A DNA stretch of 64,000 bases from Hofstenia miamia (GCA_004352715.1 SCFE01000113.1:158722-222721), one strand, 5' to 3'; shown: positions 33,000-45,600, counted from the first letter of the stretch. Notes: generated by a model not told the origin, from the letters alone. Numbers and translations: made by a program.

Positions 33000-33805
33000 G
33001 TTTGTACAGTCACAAACCTTTCAGAGTGATCATTATTGTCATGCAAGCATCTACATCAGATGTGTGAGCCTAACTGGTGTTGATTTGCATATGTGGGTAA
33101 AAGTAGATAAAAACTTCTCTTAGTGATCCCACATGAGTGGCATGATCCATAAAGGGTGAGCAAAATTCATCTACTTGCTATTGTGTCAAAATTTCCATCA
33201 AATCTTGTTTCTTTGGAGATATTGTTATGGATTGACCTGGTAGCTTTTTGCATTGAAATGAAATAAGGGTGGAGTACCTCATCACCAACTTTGAGACAGT
33301 AGACTTACAGTACCTAAACAAGATGATTGAGAACTCAAGGGGGTTATCAAGTGCCTACAGGGCTCCTTACATTGATTAACTTATTATCTGAATTACTAAA
33401 ATTAGAATTAAAGTTTTTATTTTGAATCACAAACTCCTTCTGGGCAAGTAGAGCCATTTGTAGCCCTAAGATGTGTCAGGAATGGGACACTCTGATTGTT
33501 GTCTGATCTCTGGTTCAAGGAGGCATTTGTTGCTGCAGCAAATGCAGAATCTGCTCAGAACCCTCTATGTGTCCTCACTTTCAATCAAGGCTCCCTCAGG
33601 TATAGAATTTTGTCTCCCACATCCTGTAGAAGCATTACAGCCTGTGTTGCTGTCTATCCTCTGCCAGATGTTTCTTTGTAAATGTGTAAGTGGTGACTTG
33701 TGTTGTTTCCTTTTGATTTCATCATTACTAAACAGAGATACAATATTAAGGTCCCACACATTGGGATCAAATTTACTATTAGTCTTAGCCTTATGCTGAG
33801 GCATT
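33000..33805 (-). pseudogene. Element 2: integrase C-terminal tail and third coding region remnant
   Basis: 33,804-33,680 encodes FDPNVWDLNIVSLFSND, paralleling YDPNIWDLNLINLFRND in element 1. Further down, about 33,180-33,030, frames read EFCSPFMDHATHVGSLREVF and AHTSDVDACM, matching element 1's 48.7-48.9 kb segment. Between them only a few hundred bases remain, against about 3 kb in element 1, so the middle of the third coding region is deleted here. Overlapping plus-strand ORFs are shadows. Confidence 0.6.
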
Positions 33806-34099
33806 ACTTGAATATCAGTTTTCTAATTCTGCCATTAGATTGCAGTAAACATTTTTCACACTTGTCTATGACATTGATCATGGTGGCCTGTCAATTGTGA
33901 CATATCAGGTATTAAAAGTATTTTTGGTTTGAATAATACTGAGATGTCCACATTTGTGTACTTTCAGCACAAGATTCCATTGAAAATATTCAGGGACTGC
34001 AAGGCAGTTGACATGGCTCTTCATATACAACAAGCTTTTTTTTGTTAATCTTTCAATTATACTGACAAAAATTTCTTCAGCCAAGCTAAAGCACTATTA

Positions 34100-35230
34100 T
34101 CTGTTCTCACCACAAATGGTCTACCAAGAATGAAGTAACAAAATTTCTTTAAGGACTTGACTAGGGCAAGTATCTCACACTTCATAGCTCCATAATTAAT
34201 CTCAAAGGGATTAATTTTCAACTAAAGTATTGTACCAGGCTTTCTACCCCATCTTTCACTTGGCTCAGTACTCTGTTAACAGCCAAGGTGTTGGCATCAC
34301 AGTCAATTACAAATGGTTTCTCATAATCAGGAGTATTTAGGCTAGCAATTTTTTTCAGCACTTGTTTGATGCAGTTGAGCTCCTTTTACTCTTACCATAT
34401 CCACCAGAACTCAACACTTTTCTTCAATAGTTGAGATATGTGCCTTGTTTTATTTGCCAGCTCAGGGATAAACATCATGTAATAATTCAGGAAACCCATT
34501 AACCATTGTATATCCTTCCTTGATCTCAGCATCTCAATTTTATTTAAGAAATCCTTTGCATCATTTTTTTATTGATGTCTTACCATGCTTAATTGTGCAT
34601 CCAAGGAAAACCAGTTGATGTTATGCAAGGGAACACTTGTTACCATTTATTTTCAGTCTAGCATTGTTAAGTAAATCTAGGGTTTGGTGGAGCTTCTCCA
34701 GATGTTCTTTAAATGTATGGCTTGCTAAAAGGATATAATCATTATAAGCAGAGATTCCATGCTCTAGGATGTTAGCTCCATCTTTTAGTACTTTGGTGAC
34801 ATAATACTGAAAGGTGGCAGGAGCATTACAAAGGCTGAAATCAATATATTTTCACTTGAAAAGCCCATAAGGCAAAATAATGGCAGTTTACAGGTCAAGG
34901 CAGGAAAAAAATCAATATTGGCTTGTGTTTTATAGAAGATCTTCAATGCATGGCAAAGGGTACATGTCTTTCACCATGATATCATTTAGACTCCTGTAGT
35001 CAATACACAACCTGTATTTTTCTCCCTAGCAGATGAAAACAGTAGGCACTGTATACAGGCTATTACTAGCCTGAATTATGCCACTATTGATTAATCTGTA
35101 CAGAATCTTCTTATACTCTTCTTTTAAATTTTCAAGCACCCTTCTTACAGAAGATGAAACAGCTGTCAGTTTTTGTCTTGAATGCATTTTCTTCACCAAA
35201 TGCCTGACCTGTGTTTATTGAACTTTAATT
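34100..35230 (-). pseudogene. Element 2 reverse transcriptase / RNase H, inactive
   Basis: The minus strand retains recognisable RT with the segment ISAYNDYILLASHTFKEHLE, where element 1 has YIDDILVAS; the catalytic YxDD box is changed to YNDY. Downstream are IQWLMGFLNYYMMFIPELA, an RNase H domain with PFVIDCDANTLAVNRVLSQ, and VVRTDNSALAWLKKF. Several stops and frameshifts interrupt the frame. The similarity to element 1 across the region places both in one family. Confidence 0.75.
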
Positions 35231-35796
35231 GAATACACTCCTAAGCTGGTGCAACAAAGTTGCAAGCACACTCCTTTCTTGTGAGTCCAGATGTTTGTGG
35301 GACTCAGATGCTACAACAGGGGTTCAATGTTTAAGTGGCTTCAGGAATTCACAACATGTTTGATCTGAACAGGTACAGCTATAATTACAATACCTGTATG
35401 ATCCAATTTAACAGGAGTTGTTGAACTGTTCAGGACAGTTAGACAAGATTTTTCTCTTGCCACATGGCAAAGGTCAGGTGAAAATGGACTCCTTTTTGAT
35501 ATCCACCACATTGGCCAGCTATCATGACATTTCCATTGTATTCTTCTTCAGCAAGGATGTTCACTCACTTCCAATAGTGAGGTTTGATGGTTACAGATTC
35601 CTCTAATTTCAAGAGTACTTCCTTGTCTGGCATTGCCATTATCTGCATTGGGTTTTCTTGATCCTTAATGGAGATAGTATTGGAGCCATAATCAATAATA
35701 CAGTTATTACATTCAAGAAAATCACTTCCTAAGAAGATCATATGGGAGTGGCTGATCAAAAGTATCCACAACATTTAAATCAACATTAAAGAGTTC

Positions 35797-36063
35797 CTAT
35801 TTAACTTGTAACTCCAAATTATTAACTCTTCCTTTCAATGGGATATTTCCTCTGGAGACATCAATGAGTTTAATGGATGCAGAAGTGGTATTATTTTGAG
35901 TTAAACAGAGTAAGCTGCAACATTCATCACTGATAATCAATGTGGAGGCTCCCATGTTGATGGTTGCATACACTATGCTTCCATTGACCTCCACAGGGAT
36001 GATGTTTTTTCTCATGAGGCTGGTGATCACCAGAACATACAGAACACATTTGTCTGGAGTCAA
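35797..36063 (-). pseudogene. Element 2 aspartic protease with lost active site
   Basis: An 88-codon open frame contains IIPVEVNGSIVYATINMGAS and TLIISDECCSLLCL, aligning with element 1's VEINGHIINAKIDTGAA and SIISNECCKGLC. The DTG catalytic triad is replaced by NMG, so the protease would be inactive. The same context continues downstream (35,774-35,565: HMIFLGSDFLECNNCIIDYG), the usual end of a retropepsin domain. Confidence 0.75.
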
Positions 36064-36109
36064 TACTCCAGCTAGTTTGAATAGCTTAGACTCTCATTAG
36101 TGAATGTAT

Positions 36110-36990
36110 CAGATTGATCAGAGTCCTCTATCAGATGTTCAGGTTTTTCTTCAATGATAAAGCCTTGTCAATTGATGACAATGTGAATGGCAGCACTATA
36201 TTGGTCTCTCTGATGTCCAACCTGGCCACATCAATAACAGCACATTTCAGGCTCATCATTTGTCATTGCTAGTTTAGAAGACAATTCTTTCACAGCAACA
36301 GTTGTTCCCTTGATTTCCTCAGCATCTTTATCAATTTGGGAGGAATTGTAAAGAAAGTAGTCCACACTGATGGCTTTCTGAATGAACATGGGCAAGTTGT
36401 CTTCTGGATCACACTTAAGTTCCAATCAATTTCTGAGACTAGGAGGGAATCCACAGCAAATATATGCAAAAAAATTGTGCTGTGAGTATTCAGGGGACAG
36501 CTTACTTAATTGAAATAATCACTCCACTTGAGTAATATAGTTACACACATCATTGCCCTTTTTGAAAAACATTTCACATACAAAGGTTGTGTATTGATGT
36601 TTGATGTGCAGGGCATGGTAATAATTGTTGAAATATCTGGTAAGTAACTGACTGTTGGTTTTTATCTCTTTATTGAGCATCATACATTGATTATATGCAA
36701 GGCCTTCTAAATAAAGAGCAAAGTAGACAACAGTGCTTTCCTGGCTGATTTAGTACTGTTTCATTGTAATCTCAAACAAGAAGAACCACTCATTGAATGA
36801 TTGAGCCACCTCATCAATTCTTCCAGTAAATTTGGGTAACACTGATTGCTTATGAAAACAATCATTATCACTTGGTCAAGGCTGGAGTATGGAATGAGTG
36901 AAGCATGGTCTACAATCAGACACAGACTTATTATGAGCATGCAGGCTAGGAGTTTAGTGCTCAGTAATAGTGGGCATGGACATGGCACTG
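36110..36990 (-). pseudogene. Element 2 gag fragments with damaged zinc knuckle
   Basis: Fragments in changing frames read VLPKFTGRIDEVAQSFNEWF (about 36,840-36,780), LALY/YLEGLAYNQCMMLNKE and LELKCDPEDNLPMFIQKAIS (about 36,425-36,360), typical of Ty3/gypsy capsid. At about 36,245-36,205 the nucleocapsid finger is recognisable as CGQVGHQRDQ. A TGA stop stands where many relatives have Arg, and the last Cys is Tyr. Element 1 has an intact CCHC knuckle at the corresponding place. Confidence 0.65.
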
Positions 36991-38074
36991 GTAGACAGCA
37001 TTAAGAATGGGAGAGCAACAATCCTTCATTCCTGCTAGCTAGGGTAGCAGTGGCAGTGACCAAAGTCAACACAGGTATTAATACTGACTGAGAGAAAGAA
37101 TAAGGTTAGAAGAACAAGTTGGGGAAAAACAGCTAGGAGCAGGAAAAACATGGGGTTGCTGTTGAGACATTACCTGCATCACCTTAGAAATCAGCTGATC
37201 ACCAAAACCAGCCAACAACTTATTAAGCATTTCTCATGTAATATTACCAAGACTAGGGGCAGATGGATGCTGGTTAGGAAGGGGTGGCACTGGTGTGGTG
37301 ACTGCAGCCTTCTTTGTCAAGTCTTTAATTTGAATTTGTAAAATAGTAATCACATCTTGAAACTGTTGCTCAGCCCTTTGATAGAGCATCAAAGCAATCT
37401 TAGTCTTCATCTCAAAAGTGCATCTGCTGTGACAGAGAGCTTCTCAGATGCTCAAATTCTAATTGGCAATCATCTAAGATGGGGATGATAATCTGATTAG
37501 AGGTACTGGGCTGAGCAGGGAGTGGCAGGTGAGCAGTAGCAGTGTTCAAGACTCATTTGTGATTTAGAGGAGAAAAAGAACTTGGGGAAGTCAGTAGTGA
37601 TAAATTCCAATTCCAATCATTGACAGGACATGGGTTTGATTCACTCACAATTGGCCTTTGGTTAACAAGAGAAGGAGAACAAGAAACATACAGTTTTGAT
37701 AAATTAACAAGAGTGCAAAGAGTAGTGTCCAGGCTAGCAGCACTTGCATGCAGAGGCCCCCTGCAGGGGAGTCAAAACAGAATAACCACTAGAGTTAGAA
37801 AAGTGAACTGTTAAAACAATAATAATAATAATTATTATTCCAGAAAATCCTCCAAAGAATTTAAGAACAAACAGCATTAAAAATCATGACAGTGAACAGT
37901 AGGCAACCTTGTGGGTGCTTTGTATGAATCCAACATGCAACTAATAAATTAATTCCAACACATAAAAGTTAAAAAAGAGACAGTTACAAGAAAACAAACA
38001 AGCTAATAAACCAATAACCATTGTGGCATCCCTTCTAAGTGAGGAAGTTCATACTAACTCACCACTTGTTCATA

Positions 38075-38092
38075 ATCACATCAGGGTCACCA
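38075..38092 (-). other. Primer binding site of element 2 (tRNA-Trp type)
   Basis: The minus strand directly after the 5' LTR reads TGGTGACCCTGATGTGAT. The complement of the 3' end of eukaryotic tRNA-Trp is TGGTGACCCCGACGTGAT. They differ at two positions, both C-to-T at a CpG. tRNA-Trp priming is known in the CsRn1-type group of Ty3/gypsy elements. Confidence 0.75.
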
Positions 38093-38981
38093 TGTAGAAT
38101 CACTGGATGGGATCCAGAGATAACTATGCCAGAGGACTTAATGTCAAGGTAGAAGGTCACTTAGGTGAACATTTACTAGAGTAACAATGATTCTAACAGA
38201 ACTAACAGGTAAGTTAAACATTAGTAATTTATCTTTATAACAAGTAACTGTTTATATCACCACCAGAAAGAATCAAATATCCAAGATAACTAATTCCACA
38301 GCATCACATCAAAGCAATGTCCCTAGCTAAAAGTTCAGAAACTTGCTTGTGCAGTACTTCCCTATATGTCTCACAATTTATTATCTACCCAAATAGAAGG
38401 TCTCAGTAGTTGTCTTAGATCTCAGCCAATAATTAAGTAACATATAATTAACAAACATTCATGCTAGCCAACAGGCATGATTTAATCACAGTGTAATTTA
38501 TTATTGGGTTCATGTACATGTTGAATTCAAAAGACAAAGTTTTATAGATTTATACATAACTGTATACATAACCTAAATCAGTCCATGATTTGAGGGTGAC
38601 CACAGTTAAAACAGCTATTTGGTGCTGCTAGAAATTCAGAAAAGGAGATTCCCAAATTGTTTGCTGATAACCTATTCCATTATCATATTAAAAAATACTT
38701 ATGCAAAAATGATCAGTGAAAATAACTTGTTTTGATCAAAACAATTTTTATTAAGATAATGTACAGGTTTGATCATATTTATACAAGAGAGCACTTTACT
38801 TACACTTCTAGAAAACAAATTCCCTTGTAAATGAATCAAGTAATAATTGAGAGGACAACAACTATAAGCACAAAACTATAATCAAAATTAATGTCATTGA
38901 CAAAATTACATCATCAGAGAGTAAGATAGTAAAAATTAATGTAGAAATATAATGCTATTAACAAATAAAAATAATTTTAGA
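38093..38981 (-). repeat. 5' LTR of element 2, outer end truncated
   Basis: It begins (plus strand) TGTAGAATCACTGGATGGGA and matches the 3' LTR at both ends of the latter's deletion. It stops at AATAATTTTAG; the last ~30 bp present in the 3' LTR are missing. Confidence 0.75.
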
Positions 38982-41561
38982 AACAAGGAAGAGAACTAGG
39001 AATGACAAAAAACAAGATTAAATAATGGTTAGAGACAAGCAGATAATTGTGGACTCTTAAATAAATTATATTTAATTTAATAATTTTTTAATAATTATTA
39101 ACTTTTCTGTATGCATAATAGCTTTCTTTTAGCCACTCAAAGGAACTCATGATTCTTTGTTATTTTCCTATTAATATTTATATTTGACAAATGTGAAACT
39201 AAAGTTATATTGGAGTTGTTTGCACCTGAAAATTTTATTTGTTAAAATTGTGCTTTTAAGTTAAGTGCTTTAATGCATTTCTTTTTAAATGATGTAATTA
39301 TATTGTAACTAAGTATGTACATGCTCTTTCTCTTTTTATTAAACTTAATGCTTAAACATAAAACTGCCACAAAGGTCTATTTCTTTCATTTTTGAATTTT
39401 AATCCACTGTAATTATCCTAATGTTAGTAAAAATTAGTTCTTTTATTAAAATTAAATTCATTTTGATTCAAGAAAGCTAATCTATCAACTTTTTGACAAG
39501 TATTGGAAAAAAGATCTTAGTTCTGATTTAAATGTGTAAGCCACTCATTTGCATTAATAACATTATTTAACATTTTGGTTTTTGTTTATAATTTATAATT
39601 TAAATTGAAAAAACCTGATTTGTATGCTTTGAAGGTGGCAAAACTTGTGACAGAAGTAGAAGAGAAGAGAAAACAAGCAGAGAGAGAGAGAGAGTACAGC
39701 ATTGGGAAGTCAGTTATAAAAAAATTAAATTAGATAATTCAACCTATTAACTTTTTCTGCCTCATATTGAGTAGTTTACATTTAGCAGTAGTTAAACTTA
39801 ATCAGTATTCCACTTAATCCAAGTTACATAATTCTATTGCATATTTTATCTGATATTTATCCTACCATATAATTACTTTTGTACAAGCTTTATGTTACTC
39901 CATAGTGGTTTGTTTAGTTATACAACTAGCATCATGTTTCACATATCCCATCTTATTTTAAATTTGTTATATTCATTAAGATAGATGCAAGTTAAATAAC
40001 TTAGACAGTTGGGATTAGTAGAATTTTGATGTTGCTGACAAGGCCCCCATATATCCTACATATAAGTATCCTTTACATGTAACAACATTAGCAAAATATA
40101 CTAGCATACACTAAGTCAATATATTTATATGTAATGGTAGAAATTCCCAGTAAATGCCCAGTTGCAATTAGTGAAGTAAAACTCAAATGGGGAATTCAAT
40201 GATTGCTTGTTATTCTCTTAAATTATGCTTTCAATCTGCCCTAAATTTGTATTAAATTTTTTGAAATTGTTGTGAAACTTTAAGATATTTTATTAATTTT
40301 TCACACTTTTACTAAGCAAATAAATTAAAGTTTTTGCTTTAACAACTGCCTTAATTCTGTTAAATTAATAAACACTCATTTACCAAGCTGAATTTTATTA
40401 TCTTAAACTGTCATTGATACCAATCAAGATTCAATAAAATTTTATTTTCTTAATGAAGTTGTATCAACAATAATTATTCTAAAATTAAAATACAAAGGTG
40501 TTGAAAAATTTATGAATCATTCCTTATTACTAATTACAAACAATCATAAAGCTATTTTAAAAAGCTATTTAATAAAGAATTAGTTCAAATAAGGTTAATA
40601 AATGCAACAAATTGTAGTCACAAGCTAAAGTTGATCAGCAGCATAAGATTAAATAATAATGAAGGTACTTTAAGACACATTCACAACCACAAACCTGTGA
40701 TGGGTTCTCACTCTGCCTCCTCCTCTCCTCCAGTAGCCATTTTGTTATACAATACTTTTTCACTGAATAAAGGGACAAAATCTAAATAGATAGATTTGAC
40801 TAGAATAGGCAAAGAAAATTTAGAGCTGAGCCATGATAAGTCTAATTTGCACAAGCCCATTGCTTACACATTGTGATGTAACTGCATTAGATATTTTCAA
40901 AATTGGTTATATGGAACTAAAGAATTTCCAATTATTATATTTCCTATTTGCCTAATTTGAATTGTACAAACTGGGATATTTTCAGTTTTGAATATTTAAA
41001 TATTTTTACTAATTTGTACACAGTAATTTCTGATCATTTACTGTTCAAAAGGACAATCATGCAGACTTACTTTTATTTACTAATATTAGAAAAGTACATT
41101 GTTGTTTGTCTTTACTTGTTTTTGTTCATATAAATATGATTGAATTTTGTTATTTGATTTTGAATAATAAACTTTGCTTACTTCTTATTTTGACTATTGT
41201 TTATCTAAATTTATGCTTTGCTAACTTGTCATGACTTTGTTGAAGGTTGCCTATTTATGGTACAACTTGGCTAGTACATCCTTTGGCAGTAGGTTAGGTA
41301 TACAGTTAGGTTTTTTGTTGTTAACTCAATTTATTGATTGACTAAAATTATTATTATTGCTAACACCTAAAGTGCATGAGCCAAGGTTTTAAGCACTGCA
41401 CCCACAAATAATTAGGGCTTTTATCTCTCTCTCTCTCTCTCTTACATAGGGCTCTAGTCTTATGTGACTTTTTTTTATGAATCTATGCTCAACTCAAATC
41501 CCTCAGTTGATGGAGAATTAGGACTTAAGATTATTTCCATGCTGATGCCATATGGTAACCA
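38982..41561. other. AT-rich, CpG-free intergenic sequence
   Basis: No coding signal. It contains an (AG)n tract at about 39,678-39,695 and a (TC)n tract at about 41,424-41,442. A plus-strand ORF at 40,948-41,133 is hydrophobic, AT-driven and without a motif. Confidence 0.5.
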
Positions 41562-42479
41562 CCCAGATAACAAATTTTGGTCTAAACAACATTGTTTTTT
41601 AGTTGTTTTTTTATGGTTGTTTTAACATTGAAATGGTCCCTTTTGACTGGTCTAAACAACATTGTTCCAACAACGTCACAATAGGTTGTTTTTTGGTTGT
41701 TTTTTCTGAATAAAAAAGCACTATTTTTAGGTCATAACAACGTTATTTTATGTTGCCCATGATTGTTCTGGCATTACTTTTATATGCAATACATCAAATT
41801 TATATTGATAATCAGTTCAAACATTGCTGCTTACACTAACATAAGCCCAACAAAGGGCAGAACAGTAATACAATAAATACATTTAATACAACATTTGCAG
41901 AAATTTTGAATGAATGTCTTGATTTTAAATGATAACAATAAGCATAAAAATCTGCCAAATTTAACAAAAATTTAAACTTTTAAAGTTAAGTATAATTTTT
42001 AAATAATACTTTTTTAAATCATAAAGAATCTCTTCTGCCCAAATGTAACTTTTTTTATCTGNNNNNNNNNNNNNNNNNNNNNNNNNNNNNNNNNNNNNNN
42101 NNNNNNNNNNNNNNNNNNNNNNNNNNNNNNCTTCTGCCCAAATGTAACTTTTTTTATCTGACAGATAATGTGAAGGTGTCCAAATATTCATCAATAAATT
42201 ATTTTGAAAATTCAGTTACCAAGTATATTATAATTTTTCACAAATTTAATATTTCAAAAAAGCTTTTTGCAATTCTGTTCTTTATATAAAAATGATCTAG
42301 TAATCAAAATGATGAAGTGAGTTATATTTGAAAGCATCTGCTTGAATCTTAAATTATCACATTTTTAGTTGCTCAAATTAGTATTAATTGTTGTTTTTAT
42401 GATTTTAATGGTTGCTGCAAAAACCAAAAGTATGAAACAACCATAAACAACGTAAAAACAACCAAAATTGTTATCTGGG
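41562..42479. mobile_element. Non-autonomous TIR element (MITE-like) with CCCAGATAACAA ends
   Basis: The left end CCCAGATAACAAATTTTGGT pairs with the inverted right end CCCAGATAACAATTTTGGTT, followed on both sides by repeated GTTGTTTT/AACAAC motifs. It has no coding capacity. Length is about 918 bp including a 69-N gap (42,062-42,130). Flanking bases (ACCA left, CATC right) show no clear target duplication, so the superfamily is unassigned. Three of the very few CpGs in this half of the window fall inside it, all in AACAACGT contexts. Confidence 0.7.
42032..42160. repeat. 30-bp sequence duplicated on both sides of an N gap
   Basis: CTTCTGCCCAAATGTAACTT and the following ten bases occur identically just before (42,032-42,061) and just after (42,131-42,160) the gap. 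This suggests an unmerged overlap or an unresolved tandem repeat. Confidence 0.85.
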
Positions 42480-42899
42480 CATCACAGGATCCATTGTACA
42501 AGTAATGTTTCATAATTAACTTTACTGCTGCCAGAGCATTCATAAACAGAATCACTAGAAATATGAACACTAATAAGAGAAGTCTGGTTGCTGAATTGTT
42601 ATTGCCACCACAGTACAAGACAACAAAGTGCTACTAACCAAATGGTGCCATTATAGGAAACAAAAAATTCTTTTACATTTTCCTATACCTACTAAACCTA
42701 TCTGTATGCTACTAGCTGATTTATGCCTGACAAAGCCTCTTCAACATTTGAAAGAAAACAATCATGCTGAACACATGACAAAATAAAAAGTTTACTACCC
42801 CAATCAAGCCAATAGGCCAATATCACTACCTCCCAATGCAATACAACTCCCCTTCAAAGGAGCAACTCCTCAAAAAAATATTTTTCTTTAAAGTAAACT

Positions 42900-43922
42900 C
42901 AATAAGTTAGAGAAAAAAATAGAACTAATCCAAATTGAAAACTGCCAATGTTTTGATATTATACATGAAGAAAACAGAAATCTTTTACATGAAATCTCAA
43001 CCCTCAAAGGGGACAAACACAAAATTCTTGAAGACTACAACACAAATGAAAAAGCAAATCAACAGCTAACTAGAGAGCATAAAGTCATCAAAATAGCCAA
43101 TAACCATTAACAAACTGAAATACATACTGCCCACAACAATAAATATAAACTAATTGAGCACAACACCAATTTTCTCAAACAAATTAAAGAAAGCAACAAA
43201 CAAAATATCAATCTCACATGTCACCTCATTTCACAGGAAGCTAAGAACGAACATCTACAACAGCAAGTTGAAACTACAAAAAATGCATCTAAAAAATTTA
43301 CACATTATTGAAAATAATTTGCAGACATTGCAAACTCCAATACTCATAGATCAACCCAATCCAACAAAAACATGACAGGACATTAAGATAGCCAAAATAC
43401 CACTGTCCTAAAACAATCTCATTGCCAATATTCTCAAAATACCACTATAGATCTTACACCTATAGGAGAAAATTTCCCTCCATTAATAATCCATAATCCT
43501 ATACTAAATAACATAAATGATAAATTTAATGTTATAGACAATTGTGTAAAAGCAATTGAAACACCACAAATTGATAAAAAATATTCAGGTCAAATGTACT
43601 ACTGGTAGCAACCAATGGGAGTCTTAAAATTCAAATGCCACCTTGCTGCTTTTCAAGAAAAGCAGACAGCACTTCACCAACCTTTGAAGAATGTTTTTTC
43701 TCATATGAACAAAACCTTGATGTCCAACAAGCCAATCAAGAACATGGGTTAGCACAATTCCCCAGGTTTCTAACTGGGAAACTGCATAACTACTACTTAA
43801 TGTTAGACACTGCAATGAAATCCAACTACAATCTGCTCATTCAGAACTTCTATGACCACTTCCATGCACCAACATCATGCAATCAATATAAAATTCTGGT
43901 AAATATAAAAACACATAACTGA
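42900..43922 (+). pseudogene. Ty3/gypsy gag, plus strand (element 4)
   Basis: A charged, coiled-coil-like N-terminal part (about 42,930-43,300: NLLHEISTLKGDKHKILEDY, FLKQIKESNKQNINL, with few stops in one frame) is followed by a capsid-like ORF at 43,635-43,922. This reads FLTGKLHNYYLMLDTAMKSN and YNLLIQNFYDHFHAP. The latter resembles the gag piece at 31.1 kb. Frames change between the parts. No zinc knuckle follows; the sequence jumps quickly to RNase H-like fragments. Confidence 0.6.
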
Positions 43923-44029
43923 AATGATGGCTTTGAAAAATACATTCTTCTAAGTTGAATGCCTTTACAATCTGAGTTGATCATCTAACAAATACTCCTC
44001 CCACAATCTTTTTACTCACACAACATATG

Positions 44030-45600
44030 AATTACAACTGCCCATTCAATGTAGATTTAAAAGAATTTATTCTTGCCTGTGATGCATTTCTATTGCTATA
44101 GGTGTGGCTCTCAGCCAAATAATGGACCATATCAAAACACCAATTCAACTCTTTAGCCACAAGCTAAGATATGTAGAATTAATCTATGGTTCTATAAAAG
44201 TATAAATGCTCACATTCATCAAGTTCTAAAAAAGTTCAATTACATTTTATTTGGACAGACTTATTTTACAGTATATACCAATAATTCTGGAATAAGTTGT
44301 TTGAAAAAAATTTGCTGGCTGCATTCCAACATCATTGCACATTGGATTGACTACCTAACAAAATTGAATTTCACAATTATTCATAGAAAAGAAAACAGCA
44401 TACAAATGCTGACCTCCTCAGAGCACTGCCACAATACCATCATGATGAACTAAAGATCAAATAAGAAAAGTACCTTTTCCATTTATCATTAAAATAGCTT
44501 AACACAAACTTCCAGATTTGAACACTAATCCAATACTATCAATTTTGTTGAAAGAAGAGATCACAGAACAAGAAATAATATCTCACCAATACAATTATAC
44601 CCAGGTAAAACAAATAATTAACAAACTACAATACCCCAAAAGCAGCTCTAAATAACAAACTATCTAAATACTATAACAACTATGAGTGGAGATTACCTGC
44701 TATAACAGTTTACTGTTTGTTAAAGGAAAACATCACAACTGAATCACGTTTCCTGAATGCAATAAACATGATATTGTAAGGAAATTTCATGAAAGAGGCC
44801 ATACAGGTATTATCCAAGCTGAACAAACAATAAACACACAGTTTATATGTATTAGTTTATCCACCATTGTCAATGAAATAATAAACAAATGCACTACTTG
44901 CATTCTTAGCAATACAGATCATTTCCCCTTTCAGTGTACAGAGCTTCATAAAATCACATCTGCAGGACACAACAACATTGTATGTGTTGATATTGAATAA
45001 CTGTCCAAAGATGATGAAGGTTATCAATATGCTTTCATCAATGTTGATAATTTCACAAAATATTCCAGAAGGGTGTTTATCATTGATCAAACAGCCTGAA
45101 CAGTTGCAACCACTATGCTGCATACATAGATATTTCATTTCAGTCATATGTCTACCATAATTACAGATCACAGTACACAATTTGAAGGATCAGTAACACA
45201 AGAATTATAACAACTTGAAATCATAAATTAGCCCACAGCACCTTACCACCAACAGAACAACGGCATTGTTAAACATTTAAATTAAACATGGATTTAGGGG
45301 TAAAAGATGGATTTGCAGTAAATACTGGAGACATATCTTACTACACATTAAATATTTTTACAACATATCATTCCATTTCACTGGAGGAATCACTAAATTC
45401 AAAGCCAAATTTGGGCATGAAGCTGCTACAATTCTTTAAATGTTGTATAAAAATACAAGGCAACAGCTGATAATAACTATGTTCATGATCTAGTTAACAA
45501 ATTACAGGAAATTCATGAAACCATTTAGATGCACACCAAAAAGAGTGCTGTGTGCTAAAAGTGAAACTACAATAAAAACATTTACAGTTAACCACATAAA
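44030..45600 (+). pseudogene. Ty3/gypsy RNase H and integrase relics, plus strand (element 4)
   Basis: Around 44,085-44,420, pieces correspond to RNase H (VALSQIMDHIKTPIQLF-like) and its tail ending in AHWIDYLTKLNFTIIHRKEN. From about 44,980 to 45,280 an integrase core can be followed with frame changes: EGYQYAFINVDNFTKYSRRV, then TIITDHSTQFEGSVTQEL, then PTAPYHQQNNGIVKHLN. It keeps Asp in VDNF and TDHS, but the Glu position after G-I-V reads Lys. The RT palm is missing. The element is inactive and opposite in orientation to elements 1 and 2. Confidence 0.6.

Larger units (their letters stand above)
32505..38981 (-). mobile_element. Ty3/gypsy LTR retrotransposon, element 2, defective
   Basis: Minus-strand order: 5' LTR (38,981-38,093), tRNA-Trp-type primer site (38,092-38,075), gag (about 36,990-36,110), protease (36,063-35,797), RT/RNase H (about 35,230-34,100), integrase zinc-finger scrap and C-terminal tail (about 33,900-33,565), a remnant of a third coding region (to about 33,000), polypurine tract (32,768-32,758) and 3' LTR (32,757-32,505). 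Both LTRs have TG...CA-type ends, but the 3' LTR is internally deleted and the outer end of the 5' LTR is missing. Most of the integrase core is deleted, and catalytic motifs of PR and RT are altered, so it cannot be autonomous. It is closely related to element 1. Confidence 0.85.

Noticed and set aside
33473-33900. Plus-strand ORFs of 61-108 codons
   Set aside because: They are antisense to the integrase tail/third coding region of the minus-strand gypsy element 2.
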